A DNA stretch of 44,126 nucleotides from an uncultured Chromatiaceae bacterium (GTDB lineage: Bacteria > Pseudomonadota > Gammaproteobacteria > Chromatiales > Chromatiaceae): positions 1 through 44,126 of the forward strand of contig CALALB010000043.1 of NCBI GenBank assembly GCA_937923175.1. Reading direction: 5' to 3'. The notes beneath the pieces were generated by a model. That model saw nothing but the letters and a program-made list of their open reading frames with translations, searched no databases and had not been told where the DNA came from. This document shows positions 19,966 to 28,775 of this stretch, in pieces. Position numbers and translations under genes: made by a program. Numbering within the stretch: the stretch's first letter is position 1; the number at the start of each line of letters is the position of its first letter.

Positions 19966-20201
19966 TCAATTTTTTAATGGCCTTGGGATGAATTCCCTGT
20001 CGATATTGCCATAGATTATTGGGCGCATCTTCCCGTTCAGGCAACTACAATCCTCATCAGCTGATCTATATGTGACCGCGCAAATAATCGCCTGAGGGCA
20101 AAACAGGAATCCTGGATCTGGGTGATCCACGTCTCTTGAGGATCCCAGAAGATGGCTAAAATACCCCACAAACCTGATTAGATGGTCGATGGCTCAAGGC
20201 G
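19966..20201. promoter_or_regulatory. AT-richer divergent upstream region
   Basis: This 236-base stretch is clearly AT-richer than its surroundings and lies between the start of the iorA remnant (minus) and the hybrid kinase (plus). It likely holds the promoter of the plus-strand sensory operon and the relic ior promoter. I see a short CCATT/AATGG inverted repeat near 19962-19980 but no convincing promoter boxes. Confidence 0.35.
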
Positions 20202-23200
20202 ATGTCCTCATCTGATAAACCATCATCCAATCCGCTCGATATCCAAAGGCGAGCACGGCAAGCGCTCGAACAGGGTGATTTCGATTGGGCTGGACAGCGC
20301 TTGGCCGAGGGCGACTTGGGTCTCTCTGAGCTGACCGAGAACCTATTGATCTATCAGACCGAGCTTGAGCTCCAAAACCGCGAGCTGCGCGCGACCCAGG
20401 CCGCGGTCGAGCAGATCGCCAATCGCTATGCGGCACTGTTCTATGGTATCCCCCAGCCGGCCTTGGTAGTCGAGCAGCATGGTGCGATCCTGATGTCCAA
20501 TCATGCCGCGGATCGGCTGTTTGCGTTCAGGGAAAAACACCGGCGCAACTATTATCTGCCTCGCCTGGTGCCCGCCGACCATGAACCCCGGTTGACCCAG
20601 ACCCTGGTGCAGGCCTGGAACGAGGGTGTGGGTTATTGTCCAGAGATCGGCTTTGTGACCACAGATGGACGGAGCCTGATCGGCGAGCTCCATGTCGTGC
20701 GGATACCCGCTGAGGATCCGGAGGGGTTTCAGCTGATCTGCTCGGTGGTCGATCTCACCGAGCGTCTCAACCAAGAATCCGAGCTTCGCTCAGCCTATGC
20801 GCGTCTGGCCGAAAGCGAGCTGCGCTATCGGATACTCGCTGACTATTCATCCGACTGGGACTATTGGTTGGGTCCAGATGGTGAGTATCGCTATGTCTCG
20901 CCGGTGTGCGAGTCGGTCTCTGGGTATCCACCTGAATCCTTTCTGTCCGACCCGCGGCTGATCGACCGTCTGATCCATCCTGATGATCGAGGGCCTTGGT
21001 TGGAACATCGGCGCAGGGTGTTGGACGCACCCACCCAAGAGCCCCATGCGAGCCTGCAGGTACGTCTCCTGCGCCCAGATGGCACCTATCGCTGGATCGA
21101 GCATGTCTGCCGGCCCGTCTATGACCAGGATGGGGCTTATCAAGGGCGGCGCGGGGTCAATCGGGACATCACCGCGCGCAAGGAGGCTGAGCTTCTGCTG
21201 GAGCTGCAAAAACGCCGGGCCGAGGCCTTGCTCGAGCTGCCTAAATGGGCCGACCAGCATGATGAACGCAGTTTCATTGAGCACAGTCTAAGCTGTGCCG
21301 AATCGCTCACCGCAAGCCCGATCAGCTTCGGCCATCTGGTCCAACCTGATCAGGAGAGCGTCGAGTTGGTCGCCTGGTCGCCTGGGATGCAAAGCCAGGG
21401 TCTGTGTCAATTGCCGCCGAATGCTTTGCATTATCCGATCAGCCGGGCTGGCATCTGGGCCGATGCCATCCGCCAGCTGCGCCCGATCATCTGTAATGAT
21501 TACCCTAGGGTTCCCAATAAGGCCGGACTACCGCCTGCCCATATACCCCTGCAGCGCTTTTTGGTAGTACCAGTGGTCGAAGAAGGCAGGGTACGCATGG
21601 TGATTGGGGTAGGCAATAAACCCAGCGACTATACGGAGCTCGATGTCGAGACCGTCCAACTCATCGCTGATGCTGTCTGGCGCACCGTTTGTCAGAAACG
21701 CGCCGAGCGCGCCTTGCGGTTAAACGAGCTCCATTTCCGGCGTTTGTCGCTCTTGATGTCGGATATCGTTTATGCCTGCCGTCTGGATGAGCGCGGGCGT
21801 TATCGGATCGAGTGGGTCCATGGGGCGGTCGAGGGGATGACCGGCTACAGCAGCGAGCAGATCCTGAGTCTGGGCACCTGGCGGCGCCTGGTGGTCTTGG
21901 AGGACCGGGCGATCTTCGATAGCCATCGCCAGCAGCTTCGCGAGGGACTGAGCGCCCAGTTTGTCTTACGCCTGCGCCGGCGCGACGGCTCAGTCGTTTG
22001 GGTCGAGTTCGTCCATCAGTGCATTCGCGAGGAAGACGGGCACACCTGGCTCTATGGGGGCATCAAGGATATCAGCGAGCGCAAACAGGCAGAGGCGCAG
22101 CTTAAAGGCTATCTGGAGCAGATCGAGCGCCAAAATCAGGAGCTTGACCGCGCGCTCGCCCAGGCGGAGGCCTCGGTCGAGGCCAAGGCCCGGTTTCTCG
22201 CCAATATGAGCCATGAGATCCGCACCCCGATCAATGGGGTCATCGGTATCAACCGGCTGCTGCTTGATACCGATCTGGACCCAGAACAACGCCGGCTAGC
22301 CGAGATCGTGCGCGACAGCGGCGAGAGTCTCCTGGCCTTGCTCAACGATATCCTCGATTTCTCCAAGATCGAGGCGGGCAAGCTTGAGCTCGAGCTGGTG
22401 GAGTTCGATCTTTATCTCCTGATCGAGGAAACCCTGGAGATGCTGGCGTTCAATGCCCAGGAGAAGGATCTGGAGCTGACCTATCGCATCGCGCCTGAGG
22501 TACCCGCCTTGGTCTGCGGCGATGCCAAACGCCTGCGTCAGATCATCGTGAATCTCTTGGGCAATGCCATCAAGTTTACAAGCCAGGGGGAGGTCGGCCT
22601 GGAGGTCGACCGGGTGGATATTCAGAGCGATCGCATTTTGCTGCGCTTTGAGGTTCATGATACCGGCATCGGTATCCCCGAGGATCAGCTCGATAGGCTG
22701 TTTACCCCCTTTACCCAGCTCGATGGCTCATCGGCGCGCCGTTTCGGCGGTACTGGCCTGGGGCTGGTCATCGCCAAACAGCTGGCCGAACTGATGGGCG
22801 GGGCGATTGGGGTCACCAGCCAGGTGGGGGCTGGTTCACGCTTTTGGTTTACCGCCAACCTGCAGGTCCAACCGGCCGCGACCCAGACCCGGCCCCAACC
22901 GCTCTCCGGAGTCCGAGTCCTGGTGATCGATCGTTATCCAGCCAATCGCGAGCAGGCAGCAGCCCTCCTGAGTGCAGAGGGCTGTGCGGTCGAGGTCGCC
23001 AGCGATATTTGGGCGGCGCTGGCCATACTCCAGAAATCAGCCAGCCAGGGCATGCCGATCGATCTGGTGCTGCTCGCTGCCGGTTTGCCCTGCGCCCAGG
23101 GGATGGCCGCCGTCCAGATTATTCAGGGTCATCCGGCCGGCTCTCGGCTCCCCTTGATCCTGCTCGTTCCCTTGACCCAGCAGTCGGCTGAATCTGGCGG

Positions 23201-24143
23201 GGCCGAGACCGGGCTGATCGCCGGCACCCTGACCAAACCCTTGCGCCGGCACCTGGTGCGTGAGTGCCTGTTGCGGGTGACCGGTCGCCAAGAGTCGTGG
23301 CGCGAACCGCCGCCATATCCTGAAGAACGGATGGTTTGGAAGGATGTTACGACCCCAGTTTATCCTCAGGCGCGTATCCTGGTGGTCGATGACAATCCCA
23401 CTAACCGGCTCGTCGCCCGCGGTATCCTGGTAAAGCTCGGCTATCCAAGATCAGAGGTCGTCGAGGATGGTTTTGCGGCCTTAATGGCCTTGGCTCAGAG
23501 GCATTATGACCTGGTGCTGATGGATGGCCAGATGCCCGAGATGGATGGATTCGAGACCACCCGCCGGATTCGTAGCGGCGATGCTGGGGTCCTGGATCCG
23601 CAGGTACCTATCATCGCCATGACTGCCTTGGTCATGCCAAGCGATGTCCGGCGTTGCCTAGAGGCTGGGATGAACGCCTATATCCCCAAGCCGATCCTGC
23701 CCCAGGAATTGGCGCGGGTGATCGCTGAACAATTACAACGCCGATTGGGCAAGTCTGAGAACCAGGGTGCCTCCCCTGAACCTGGTCGTCCCTCTGAGTA
23801 TCCCGTCTTCGATGCCGATGACCTCTTAGGACGGCTGTTAGGCGATCGCGAGCTTGCCCGGCTGGTGATCGAACAGTTTCTGATCGACGCCCCCCAGCGT
23901 CTCGAGGAGCTGCGTTCGGCCTTCAGCAATGGCGATCTGGAGACATGCCGGCGCAAGGCCCATAGCCTGGCGGGTCTAGCAGCCAATGTCTCGGCGCCAG
24001 CCCTGCGCGCCTTGGCGGTGGAGATCGAGAATGGGGCCATGCCAACGGCGCCAGAGGGGTTTGCCCCCCTCGCCGAGGCCCTGGAGCAGCTGGGCCTGGT
24101 CCTCCGGGATTGGCTGGACAGCCGTCAAGCAGTGATACACTGA
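20202..24143 (+). CDS. Soluble hybrid histidine kinase (PAS2-GAF-PAS-HisKA-HATPase-pseudoREC-REC-HPt)
   Basis: A 1313-residue cytoplasmic kinase without membrane helices. In order: a coiled N-terminus with IYQTELELQNREL, PAS (about 70-190), PAS (203-325), GAF (about 330-500), PAS (505-630), HisKA with H671 in [12 protein letters not shown], HATPase (GNAIKF, DTGIGI, GGTGLGLVI), two receivers and an HPt domain with H1254 in KAHSLAGLAANV. The second receiver is canonical (D1108 in LMDGQMPEMDG). The first (about 903-1025) keeps the fold and its lysine (TKPLR), but has alanine at the phosphoacceptor position (DLVLLAAGLP, A959) and a reduced acidic pocket (VIDRY), so it should not be phosphorylated. 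It is the first gene of a four-gene operon with a chemoreceptor and two receiver-output proteins. Confidence 0.94.
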   Translation: MSSSDKPSSNPLDIQRRARQALEQGDFDWAGQRLAEGDLGLSELTENLLIYQTELELQNRELRATQAAVEQIANRYAALFYGIPQPALVVEQHGAILMSNHAADRLFAFREKHRRNYYLPRLVPADHEPRLTQTLVQAWNEGVGYCPEIGFVTTDGRSLIGELHVVRIPAEDPEGFQLICSVVDLTERLNQESELRSAYARLAESELRYRILADYSSDWDYWLGPDGEYRYVSPVCESVSGYPPESFLSDPRLIDRLIHPDDRGPWLEHRRRVLDAPTQEPHASLQVRLLRPDGTYRWIEHVCRPVYDQDGAYQGRRGVNRDITARKEAELLLELQKRRAEALLELPKWADQHDERSFIEHSLSCAESLTASPISFGHLVQPDQESVELVAWSPGMQSQGLCQLPPNALHYPISRAGIWADAIRQLRPIICNDYPRVPNKAGLPPAHIPLQRFLVVPVVEEGRVRMVIGVGNKPSDYTELDVETVQLIADAVWRTVCQKRAERALRLNELHFRRLSLLMSDIVYACRLDERGRYRIEWVHGAVEGMTGYSSEQILSLGTWRRLVVLEDRAIFDSHRQQLREGLSAQFVLRLRRRDGSVVWVEFVHQCIREEDGHTWLYGGIKDISERKQAEAQLKGYLEQIERQNQELDRALAQAEASVEAKARFLANMSHEIRTPINGVIGINRLLLDTDLDPEQRRLAEIVRDSGESLLALLNDILDFSKIEAGKLELELVEFDLYLLIEETLEMLAFNAQEKDLELTYRIAPEVPALVCGDAKRLRQIIVNLLGNAIKFTSQGEVGLEVDRVDIQSDRILLRFEVHDTGIGIPEDQLDRLFTPFTQLDGSSARRFGGTGLGLVIAKQLAELMGGAIGVTSQVGAGSRFWFTANLQVQPAATQTRPQPLSGVRVLVIDRYPANREQAAALLSAEGCAVEVASDIWAALAILQKSASQGMPIDLVLLAAGLPCAQGMAAVQIIQGHPAGSRLPLILLVPLTQQSAESGGAETGLIAGTLTKPLRRHLVRECLLRVTGRQESWREPPPYPEERMVWKDVTTPVYPQARILVVDDNPTNRLVARGILVKLGYPRSEVVEDGFAALMALAQRHYDLVLMDGQMPEMDGFETTRRIRSGDAGVLDPQVPIIAMTALVMPSDVRRCLEAGMNAYIPKPILPQELARVIAEQLQRRLGKSENQGASPEPGRPSEYPVFDADDLLGRLLGDRELARLVIEQFLIDAPQRLEELRSAFSNGDLETCRRKAHSLAGLAANVSAPALRALAVEIENGAMPTAPEGFAPLAEALEQLGLVLRDWLDSRQAVIH

Positions 24144-24194
24144 TCCCATCTCAGTGATCCACCCTCTCGGGTAGTCTAGCGAGGAGCCCTCGGC

Positions 24195-26402
24195 GTGAAT
24201 CTCAAGGTCTCGACCCAGCTGACCCTAGGCTTTGGGACTGTTTTGTCCCTTTTGATCCTGATTGCAGCCATCGGCTGGTACAACCTCCGTATTTTGGAAG
24301 ATGATCTCGATCGGATCGTCTCAGACCTTTTACCTAAAACCCTGGTTGCGCAGGGAATCGTGGATGATGTCAATACAGTCGAGCGCATCGTGCGCAATGT
24401 GTTGGCTGCCGAGGATCCGGCCGAGGCAGCGCGTGAACGCAGCCGCCTGCCCGAGCTGCGCCGCTCAATCACCGCCAAGATCGATCAGCTGACCGCCACC
24501 ATCCATGGAGAGGGGATTCAGCGACTCGAGGCCATGAAGGAGGCGCGGGTCCGCTATGTCAAGGCTGTCGACCAACTCTTGACCCGCATCGATGCCGGCG
24601 ATAGGGCGGGGGCGAACGCCTATCTATTTGGCGATTTTCGCGATGCCGGCAATGGCTATATCGCCGCCATCCGTGCCCTGATCGAAAACCGTATCGAGAG
24701 CTTGAACGAGCTTGGTCGCTCTTCTAACCGGCATGCTGCTCTCGCCCGCTTGGCGACCCTGGTCCTGGCCATCCTGGCCCTCATCGTCGGGGGTGGGGTG
24801 GGGTTTTGGATCAGCCGTTCGGTTCTTAACCGGCTCGGCGGTGAACCGGATGAGGCGGCAGCGGGGGTACGCGCGGTCGCTGCCGGCGATCTGTCGGCCG
24901 AGATCGCGCTTCGTCCGGGTGATACCACCAGCCTGCTTGCCTCGCTGAAGGTGATGCAGGATACGCTTAAGGAATTGATCCAAGAGATCGGGGCCCTGGT
25001 TCAGGGCGCCGCCCGCGGCGATTTCAGCCGGCGGATCGAGCTGACCCGCAAACAGGGCTTTGGTAAAGAGATCGGCCAGCATCTCAATCAGCTCGTCGAG
25101 CTGACCGAGGTTGGGCTTAAGGATGTCACCCGGGTGGCCAAGGCCCTGTCTGCTGGCGATCTCAGCCAGACCATCACCCGCGACTATCCTGGGCTCTTCG
25201 GCGAGACCAAGGAGGGGATCAATCACACCGTCTTGTCCCTGAGCCGGGTGGTCGAGGAGATCCGCAATCTGGTTGATGCCGTCAGACGCGGCGATTTCAG
25301 GCAACGGCTCGATCTTGCCGGCAAACAGGGTTTTGCCCTTGAGATCGCCCAACTGCTGAATCAGCTTGCTGATACCACTGAGACCGGTTTAAGGGATATC
25401 CTGCAGGTTGCCCAAGCGCTTGCTAACGGCGATCTCAGCCAGACCATCACCCGCGACTATCCTGGGCTCTTCGGCGAGACCAAGGAGGGGGTCAATGCCA
25501 CGGTCATCCAGCTGCGCGCGCTCATCAAGCGCATCCGCGAGGCGTCTGAGGCCATCAAAACCGCTGCCGGCGAGATCGCGAGTGGCAATCAAGATCTCAG
25601 TCAACGCACCGAGGAACAGGCAAGCTCTGTGGAGGAGACCGCTAGCACCATGCAGGAGTTGACCAGCACGGTCAAGCAAAACGCTGATCATGCCCGCCAG
25701 GCCAATCAGCTCGCCGCAGCCACGGCAGAACTCGCGGTCAAGGGAGGGGCGGTCGTCGACTCCTCGGTGCACACCATGACCGCCATCGCCGAGTCAAGTA
25801 AAAGGATCGCCGATATCATCGGGGTGATTGATTCCATCGCCTTCCAGACCAATATCCTGGCCCTCAATGCCGCAGTCGAGGCCGCGCGCGCCGGCGAACA
25901 GGGGAGAGGTTTTGCGGTGGTTGCAAGCGAGGTGCGCAATCTCGCGCAGCGATCGGCCAATGCGGCCAAGGAGATCAAGGGCCTGATTGCCGACAGCACC
26001 GCCAAGGTCGAGGTCGGGACTGCTCAGATCAATGATGCGGGTTCGCGCATGACCGAGATCGTCGAGTCGATCAATCGGGTCACGACCCTGATGTCTGAGA
26101 TCGCTGCCGCCTCGCTTGAGCAATCCTTGGGGATCGAACAGGTCAACCAGGCCATTGTGCAGATGGATGAGGCAACCCAGCAAAACGCCGCCCTGGTCGA
26201 ACAGGCTGCGGCAGCTGCTGAATCGCTCGATGAGCAGGCCCAGTCCCTGGTCGAGCAGGTCGCAGCCTTTAAGCTGACAGAAGAACGAGCAACAGCGCGA
26301 TCGTTGACCGCCTCTAGGCAGCGCTCGATGGCGAACCCAGGACGGTCCAGTCAGTTGCGCCCGCCGCCTGCCTCGGATGGGGATGAATGGGCCGAGTTTT
26401 AG
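24195..26402 (+). CDS. Methyl-accepting chemotaxis protein with duplicated HAMP-like modules
   Basis: A 735-residue chemoreceptor starting at GTG, with GAGGAG 8 bases upstream. TM1 is about 10-30 and TM2 about 184-207, with a four-helix-bundle-type periplasmic sensor between them. A HAMP domain follows, then two ~91-residue linker modules (about 261-351 and 352-442) that are near copies. The signalling hairpin tip ([20 protein letters not shown], about 547-566) is intact. The protein ends in EWAEF, which fits the xWxxF pentapeptide that docks CheR in high-abundance receptors. It lies 51 bases after the hybrid kinase, and no cheA/cheW is nearby, so it either feeds a remote Che array or works with the local kinases. 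Confidence 0.95.
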   Translation: MNLKVSTQLTLGFGTVLSLLILIAAIGWYNLRILEDDLDRIVSDLLPKTLVAQGIVDDVNTVERIVRNVLAAEDPAEAARERSRLPELRRSITAKIDQLTATIHGEGIQRLEAMKEARVRYVKAVDQLLTRIDAGDRAGANAYLFGDFRDAGNGYIAAIRALIENRIESLNELGRSSNRHAALARLATLVLAILALIVGGGVGFWISRSVLNRLGGEPDEAAAGVRAVAAGDLSAEIALRPGDTTSLLASLKVMQDTLKELIQEIGALVQGAARGDFSRRIELTRKQGFGKEIGQHLNQLVELTEVGLKDVTRVAKALSAGDLSQTITRDYPGLFGETKEGINHTVLSLSRVVEEIRNLVDAVRRGDFRQRLDLAGKQGFALEIAQLLNQLADTTETGLRDILQVAQALANGDLSQTITRDYPGLFGETKEGVNATVIQLRALIKRIREASEAIKTAAGEIASGNQDLSQRTEEQASSVEETASTMQELTSTVKQNADHARQANQLAAATAELAVKGGAVVDSSVHTMTAIAESSKRIADIIGVIDSIAFQTNILALNAAVEAARAGEQGRGFAVVASEVRNLAQRSANAAKEIKGLIADSTAKVEVGTAQINDAGSRMTEIVESINRVTTLMSEIAAASLEQSLGIEQVNQAIVQMDEATQQNAALVEQAAAAAESLDEQAQSLVEQVAAFKLTEERATARSLTASRQRSMANPGRSSQLRPPPASDGDEWAEF
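25155..25217 (+). repeat. 63-bp exact direct repeat, copy 1
   Basis: Inside the chemoreceptor gene, these 63 bases are identical to 25428-25490 (offset 273 bp, 91 codons). They encode residues 321-341 ([20 protein letters not shown]...). The rest of the 91-codon modules has diverged, so either selection or gene conversion keeps this part identical. Confidence 0.95.
25428..25490 (+). repeat. 63-bp exact direct repeat, copy 2
   Basis: Second copy of the repeat at 25155-25217, encoding residues 412-432 of the same chemoreceptor. Identity at every base, including silent positions, ends one base into the following codon, where ATC becomes GTC. Confidence 0.95.
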
Positions 26403-26420
26403 GCCGTTATCTCGAGATGC

Positions 26421-27650
26421 ATGGAGATTATGCGTCCTCAGTCGTCCCTCTCCAGCCTGGATCAGGATAGGTCCTTGGGCAACCGCGGTCTAGCCCTGAT
26501 CGTCGATGATGATCGATCTATCCGCAGCCTGCTGGCAGCCATGCTGGTGCACGAGGGTTTTCGGGTATGCGAGGCAGCGAATGGGTGCGAAGCCTTGGGC
26601 TGTTTTGCCCAAGAGACCCCCGACATCGTGTTCATGGATCTCATCATGCCTGAGATGGATGGCCTGGAGGCAACCCACAGGATCAAACAGCTCGCTGGTT
26701 CTAGGTTTATACCAGTCATCTTTTTGACTGCCAGCCGGGACGAGGAGATCCTGATGCGCTGTGTCGAGGTAGGTGGCGATGATTTTTTGAGCAAGCCATT
26801 CTCATTCACCCGGCTGCGGGCGCGCATCCTGGCCATGGAACGGATCCGCGATCTCCAACGCGCCCTAGCCGCCAAGCAACAGCTCCTCGAAGACCTGATC
26901 GCCCGGGATCAGGAGGAGCAGAAGCTCGCCGAGCGGATCTGGAGCCAGGCGATCAAGGGTCAAAACCCAAGGATCCCGGCCATTGCTGTGGTCGAACGCC
27001 CGGCGAGCCTGTTCAATGGCGATCTTCTGCTCATGGGGTATCTGCCGGATGGGGGGGTTCGGGTCCTCTTGGGCGATTTCACCGGTCATGGTCTGGCTGC
27101 AACCGTCGCTGCCCTGCCGGTTGCCGATACCTTTCATGCCATGACCGCCAAGGGGTTTGACGATACCGCCCTGTTGACCGAGATCAACCGCAAGCTCTAT
27201 CGTCTATTGCCGCCCGATCGCTTCATGGCTGGCTGTCTGCTCAGCCTATCTGGCTCAGGCGAATGCCTTGCCTGGTGGAACGGTGGGATGCCGACGGCCT
27301 ATCTGCGTACCCAAAGTTGTCTGCACGAATTACCCTCCATACATCTTCCACTTGGGGTTTTGCCGGAGCTCCCCGATCTTCAGGTCCAGCATCTATCTTG
27401 CGCCCCAGGCGATCGCGTTCTTTTGATGACTGATGGTCTGACTGAGGCGATGGATCGAGGGGGACTGTTGTTCATCGACGCCGCATTGGGCGATGTGCTC
27501 GCCCGCTGGCAGCCGGGGAGCCCCATTCTGCCGGCCCTCATGGCCGCCTTCGAGGCCCATTGCCTTGGAACCGAGCAGACGGATGACCTGGCCGTCGTCG
27601 AGTTCCCGCTCGATCTCGCAGCATTACATCGGGGTTTGCAAACCGAGTAA
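26421..27650 (+). CDS. Response regulator with SpoIIE/PP2C-type phosphatase output
   Basis: A 409-residue soluble protein. The N-terminal receiver (about 24-145) has D73 in FMDLIMPEMDG, the acidic pair VDDD and the lysine in LSKPF. A coiled linker (about 150-185) leads to a SpoIIE-type serine phosphatase domain (about 190-400) with the metal-binding motifs FNGDLL, GDFTGHG, MTDGLTE and QTDDLAV. Such RsbU-like proteins dephosphorylate an anti-sigma-factor antagonist in partner-switching systems. No STAS antagonist or RsbW-type kinase is adjacent, so the substrate is unknown. It starts 19 bases after the chemoreceptor stop; an ATG three codons later (26430) is an alternative start. Confidence 0.93.
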   Translation: MEIMRPQSSLSSLDQDRSLGNRGLALIVDDDRSIRSLLAAMLVHEGFRVCEAANGCEALGCFAQETPDIVFMDLIMPEMDGLEATHRIKQLAGSRFIPVIFLTASRDEEILMRCVEVGGDDFLSKPFSFTRLRARILAMERIRDLQRALAAKQQLLEDLIARDQEEQKLAERIWSQAIKGQNPRIPAIAVVERPASLFNGDLLLMGYLPDGGVRVLLGDFTGHGLAATVAALPVADTFHAMTAKGFDDTALLTEINRKLYRLLPPDRFMAGCLLSLSGSGECLAWWNGGMPTAYLRTQSCLHELPSIHLPLGVLPELPDLQVQHLSCAPGDRVLLMTDGLTEAMDRGGLLFIDAALGDVLARWQPGSPILPALMAAFEAHCLGTEQTDDLAVVEFPLDLAALHRGLQTE

Positions 27651-27686
27651 CCCAGACTATCTTGCATCTATCTCCCCGGATCCATT

Positions 27687-28775
27687 ATGTCCCACATGAC
27701 CCGCGTCGATCAGCTCTATCGCAAGACCGCCCGGATCCTCGTCGTCGATGACGAGCGCTTGAGTTTGGTCCTGCTGGAGCGCCTCCTGCGCGCTGCGGGT
27801 TATTCCAATATCGTTTTAATCCAAGATCCTCTCACCTTCATGGAGATCTATGAGGCGGAACCGACCGATTTGATCCTGCTTGATCTCGAGATGCCCGGCT
27901 TAAGCGGTTTTGCTCTGATCGAGCAGCTCGCTGCCCGCCGCGATCCCCTGACCCCGCCGATCCTGATTCTCACTGCCCAGCATTCGCGCGAATACCGGCT
28001 GCGCGCGCTTGAGTCCGGCGCCAGTGATTTTATCGTCAAGCCATTTGATCAAGCCGAGGTTGCAGCGCGGGTGCGTAATATGCTGGATGTCCAGATCGCT
28101 CACCGGTTAGCGCATGATCAGAAGACTATCTTGGAGCGCTTGGTCTGCGAGCGTACCCAGCAGATTCGCCTGACCCAGCTCGAGATCGTGCAGCGTCTAA
28201 GCCGCGCCGCCGAATACCGCGACAATGAGACCGGCGAACATATCCTGCGCATGAGCCATATCTCGGCGCTGCTTGCGCGTCACTTCGGCTGGGATGAGGA
28301 GCGCGTCGAGCTCATGCTCCACGCCAGTCCGATGCATGATATCGGCAAGATCGGTATCCCAGACCGGATCCTGTTGAAACCCGGCAGGCTCGATCCAGAG
28401 GAATGGGCGATCATGCAGACCCATGCCACTATCGGAGGGGAGATCCTGGATGGCAGCAAATCTGAGCTGATCCGCCTGGCGCGCGAGATCGCACTGACCC
28501 ATCATGAAAAATGGGATGGGAGCGGTTATCCCCAGGGACTCGCGGGTGAGGCAATTCCTGAATCAGGGCGGATCGTGGCCTTGGCCGATGTCTTCGATGC
28601 CCTGACCTCGGCGCGCGTCTATAAGCCCGCCTGGAAGGTTGAGGATGCGCTTGACTGGATACGCCAGCAATCCGGCAAGCATTTTGACCCGAGGTTACTC
28701 GGGATATTCTTTGAGATCTTGCCCCAAATCCTCGAGATCCGCGAACGTTTCAAAGACCCCGAAGCCGCCAGCTAG
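27687..28775 (+). CDS. Response regulator with HD-GYP c-di-GMP phosphodiesterase
   Basis: A 362-residue RpfG-type protein. The receiver (about 16-135) has D66 in LLDLEMPGLSG and K in IVKPF. The HD-GYP domain (about 165-355) contains MHDIGKIGIPD, THATIGGEIL, HHEKWDGSGYPQG and ADVFDAL, so the metal ligands and the GYP motif are all present and it should hydrolyse c-di-GMP. It is the last gene of the plus-strand sensory operon, 36 bases after the phosphatase gene. Its stop overlaps by 4 bases the stop of convergent pilU. Being next to pilU/pilT fits a role in switching surface motility through c-di-GMP. Confidence 0.95.
   Translation: MSHMTRVDQLYRKTARILVVDDERLSLVLLERLLRAAGYSNIVLIQDPLTFMEIYEAEPTDLILLDLEMPGLSGFALIEQLAARRDPLTPPILILTAQHSREYRLRALESGASDFIVKPFDQAEVAARVRNMLDVQIAHRLAHDQKTILERLVCERTQQIRLTQLEIVQRLSRAAEYRDNETGEHILRMSHISALLARHFGWDEERVELMLHASPMHDIGKIGIPDRILLKPGRLDPEEWAIMQTHATIGGEILDGSKSELIRLAREIALTHHEKWDGSGYPQGLAGEAIPESGRIVALADVFDALTSARVYKPAWKVEDALDWIRQQSGKHFDPRLLGIFFEILPQILEIRERFKDPEAAS

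Noticed and set aside
25155..25490. Two identical spaced repeats considered as a CRISPR-like or transposon signal
   Set aside because: Only two copies exist, both in frame inside a chemoreceptor gene and part of a 91-codon duplicated module.
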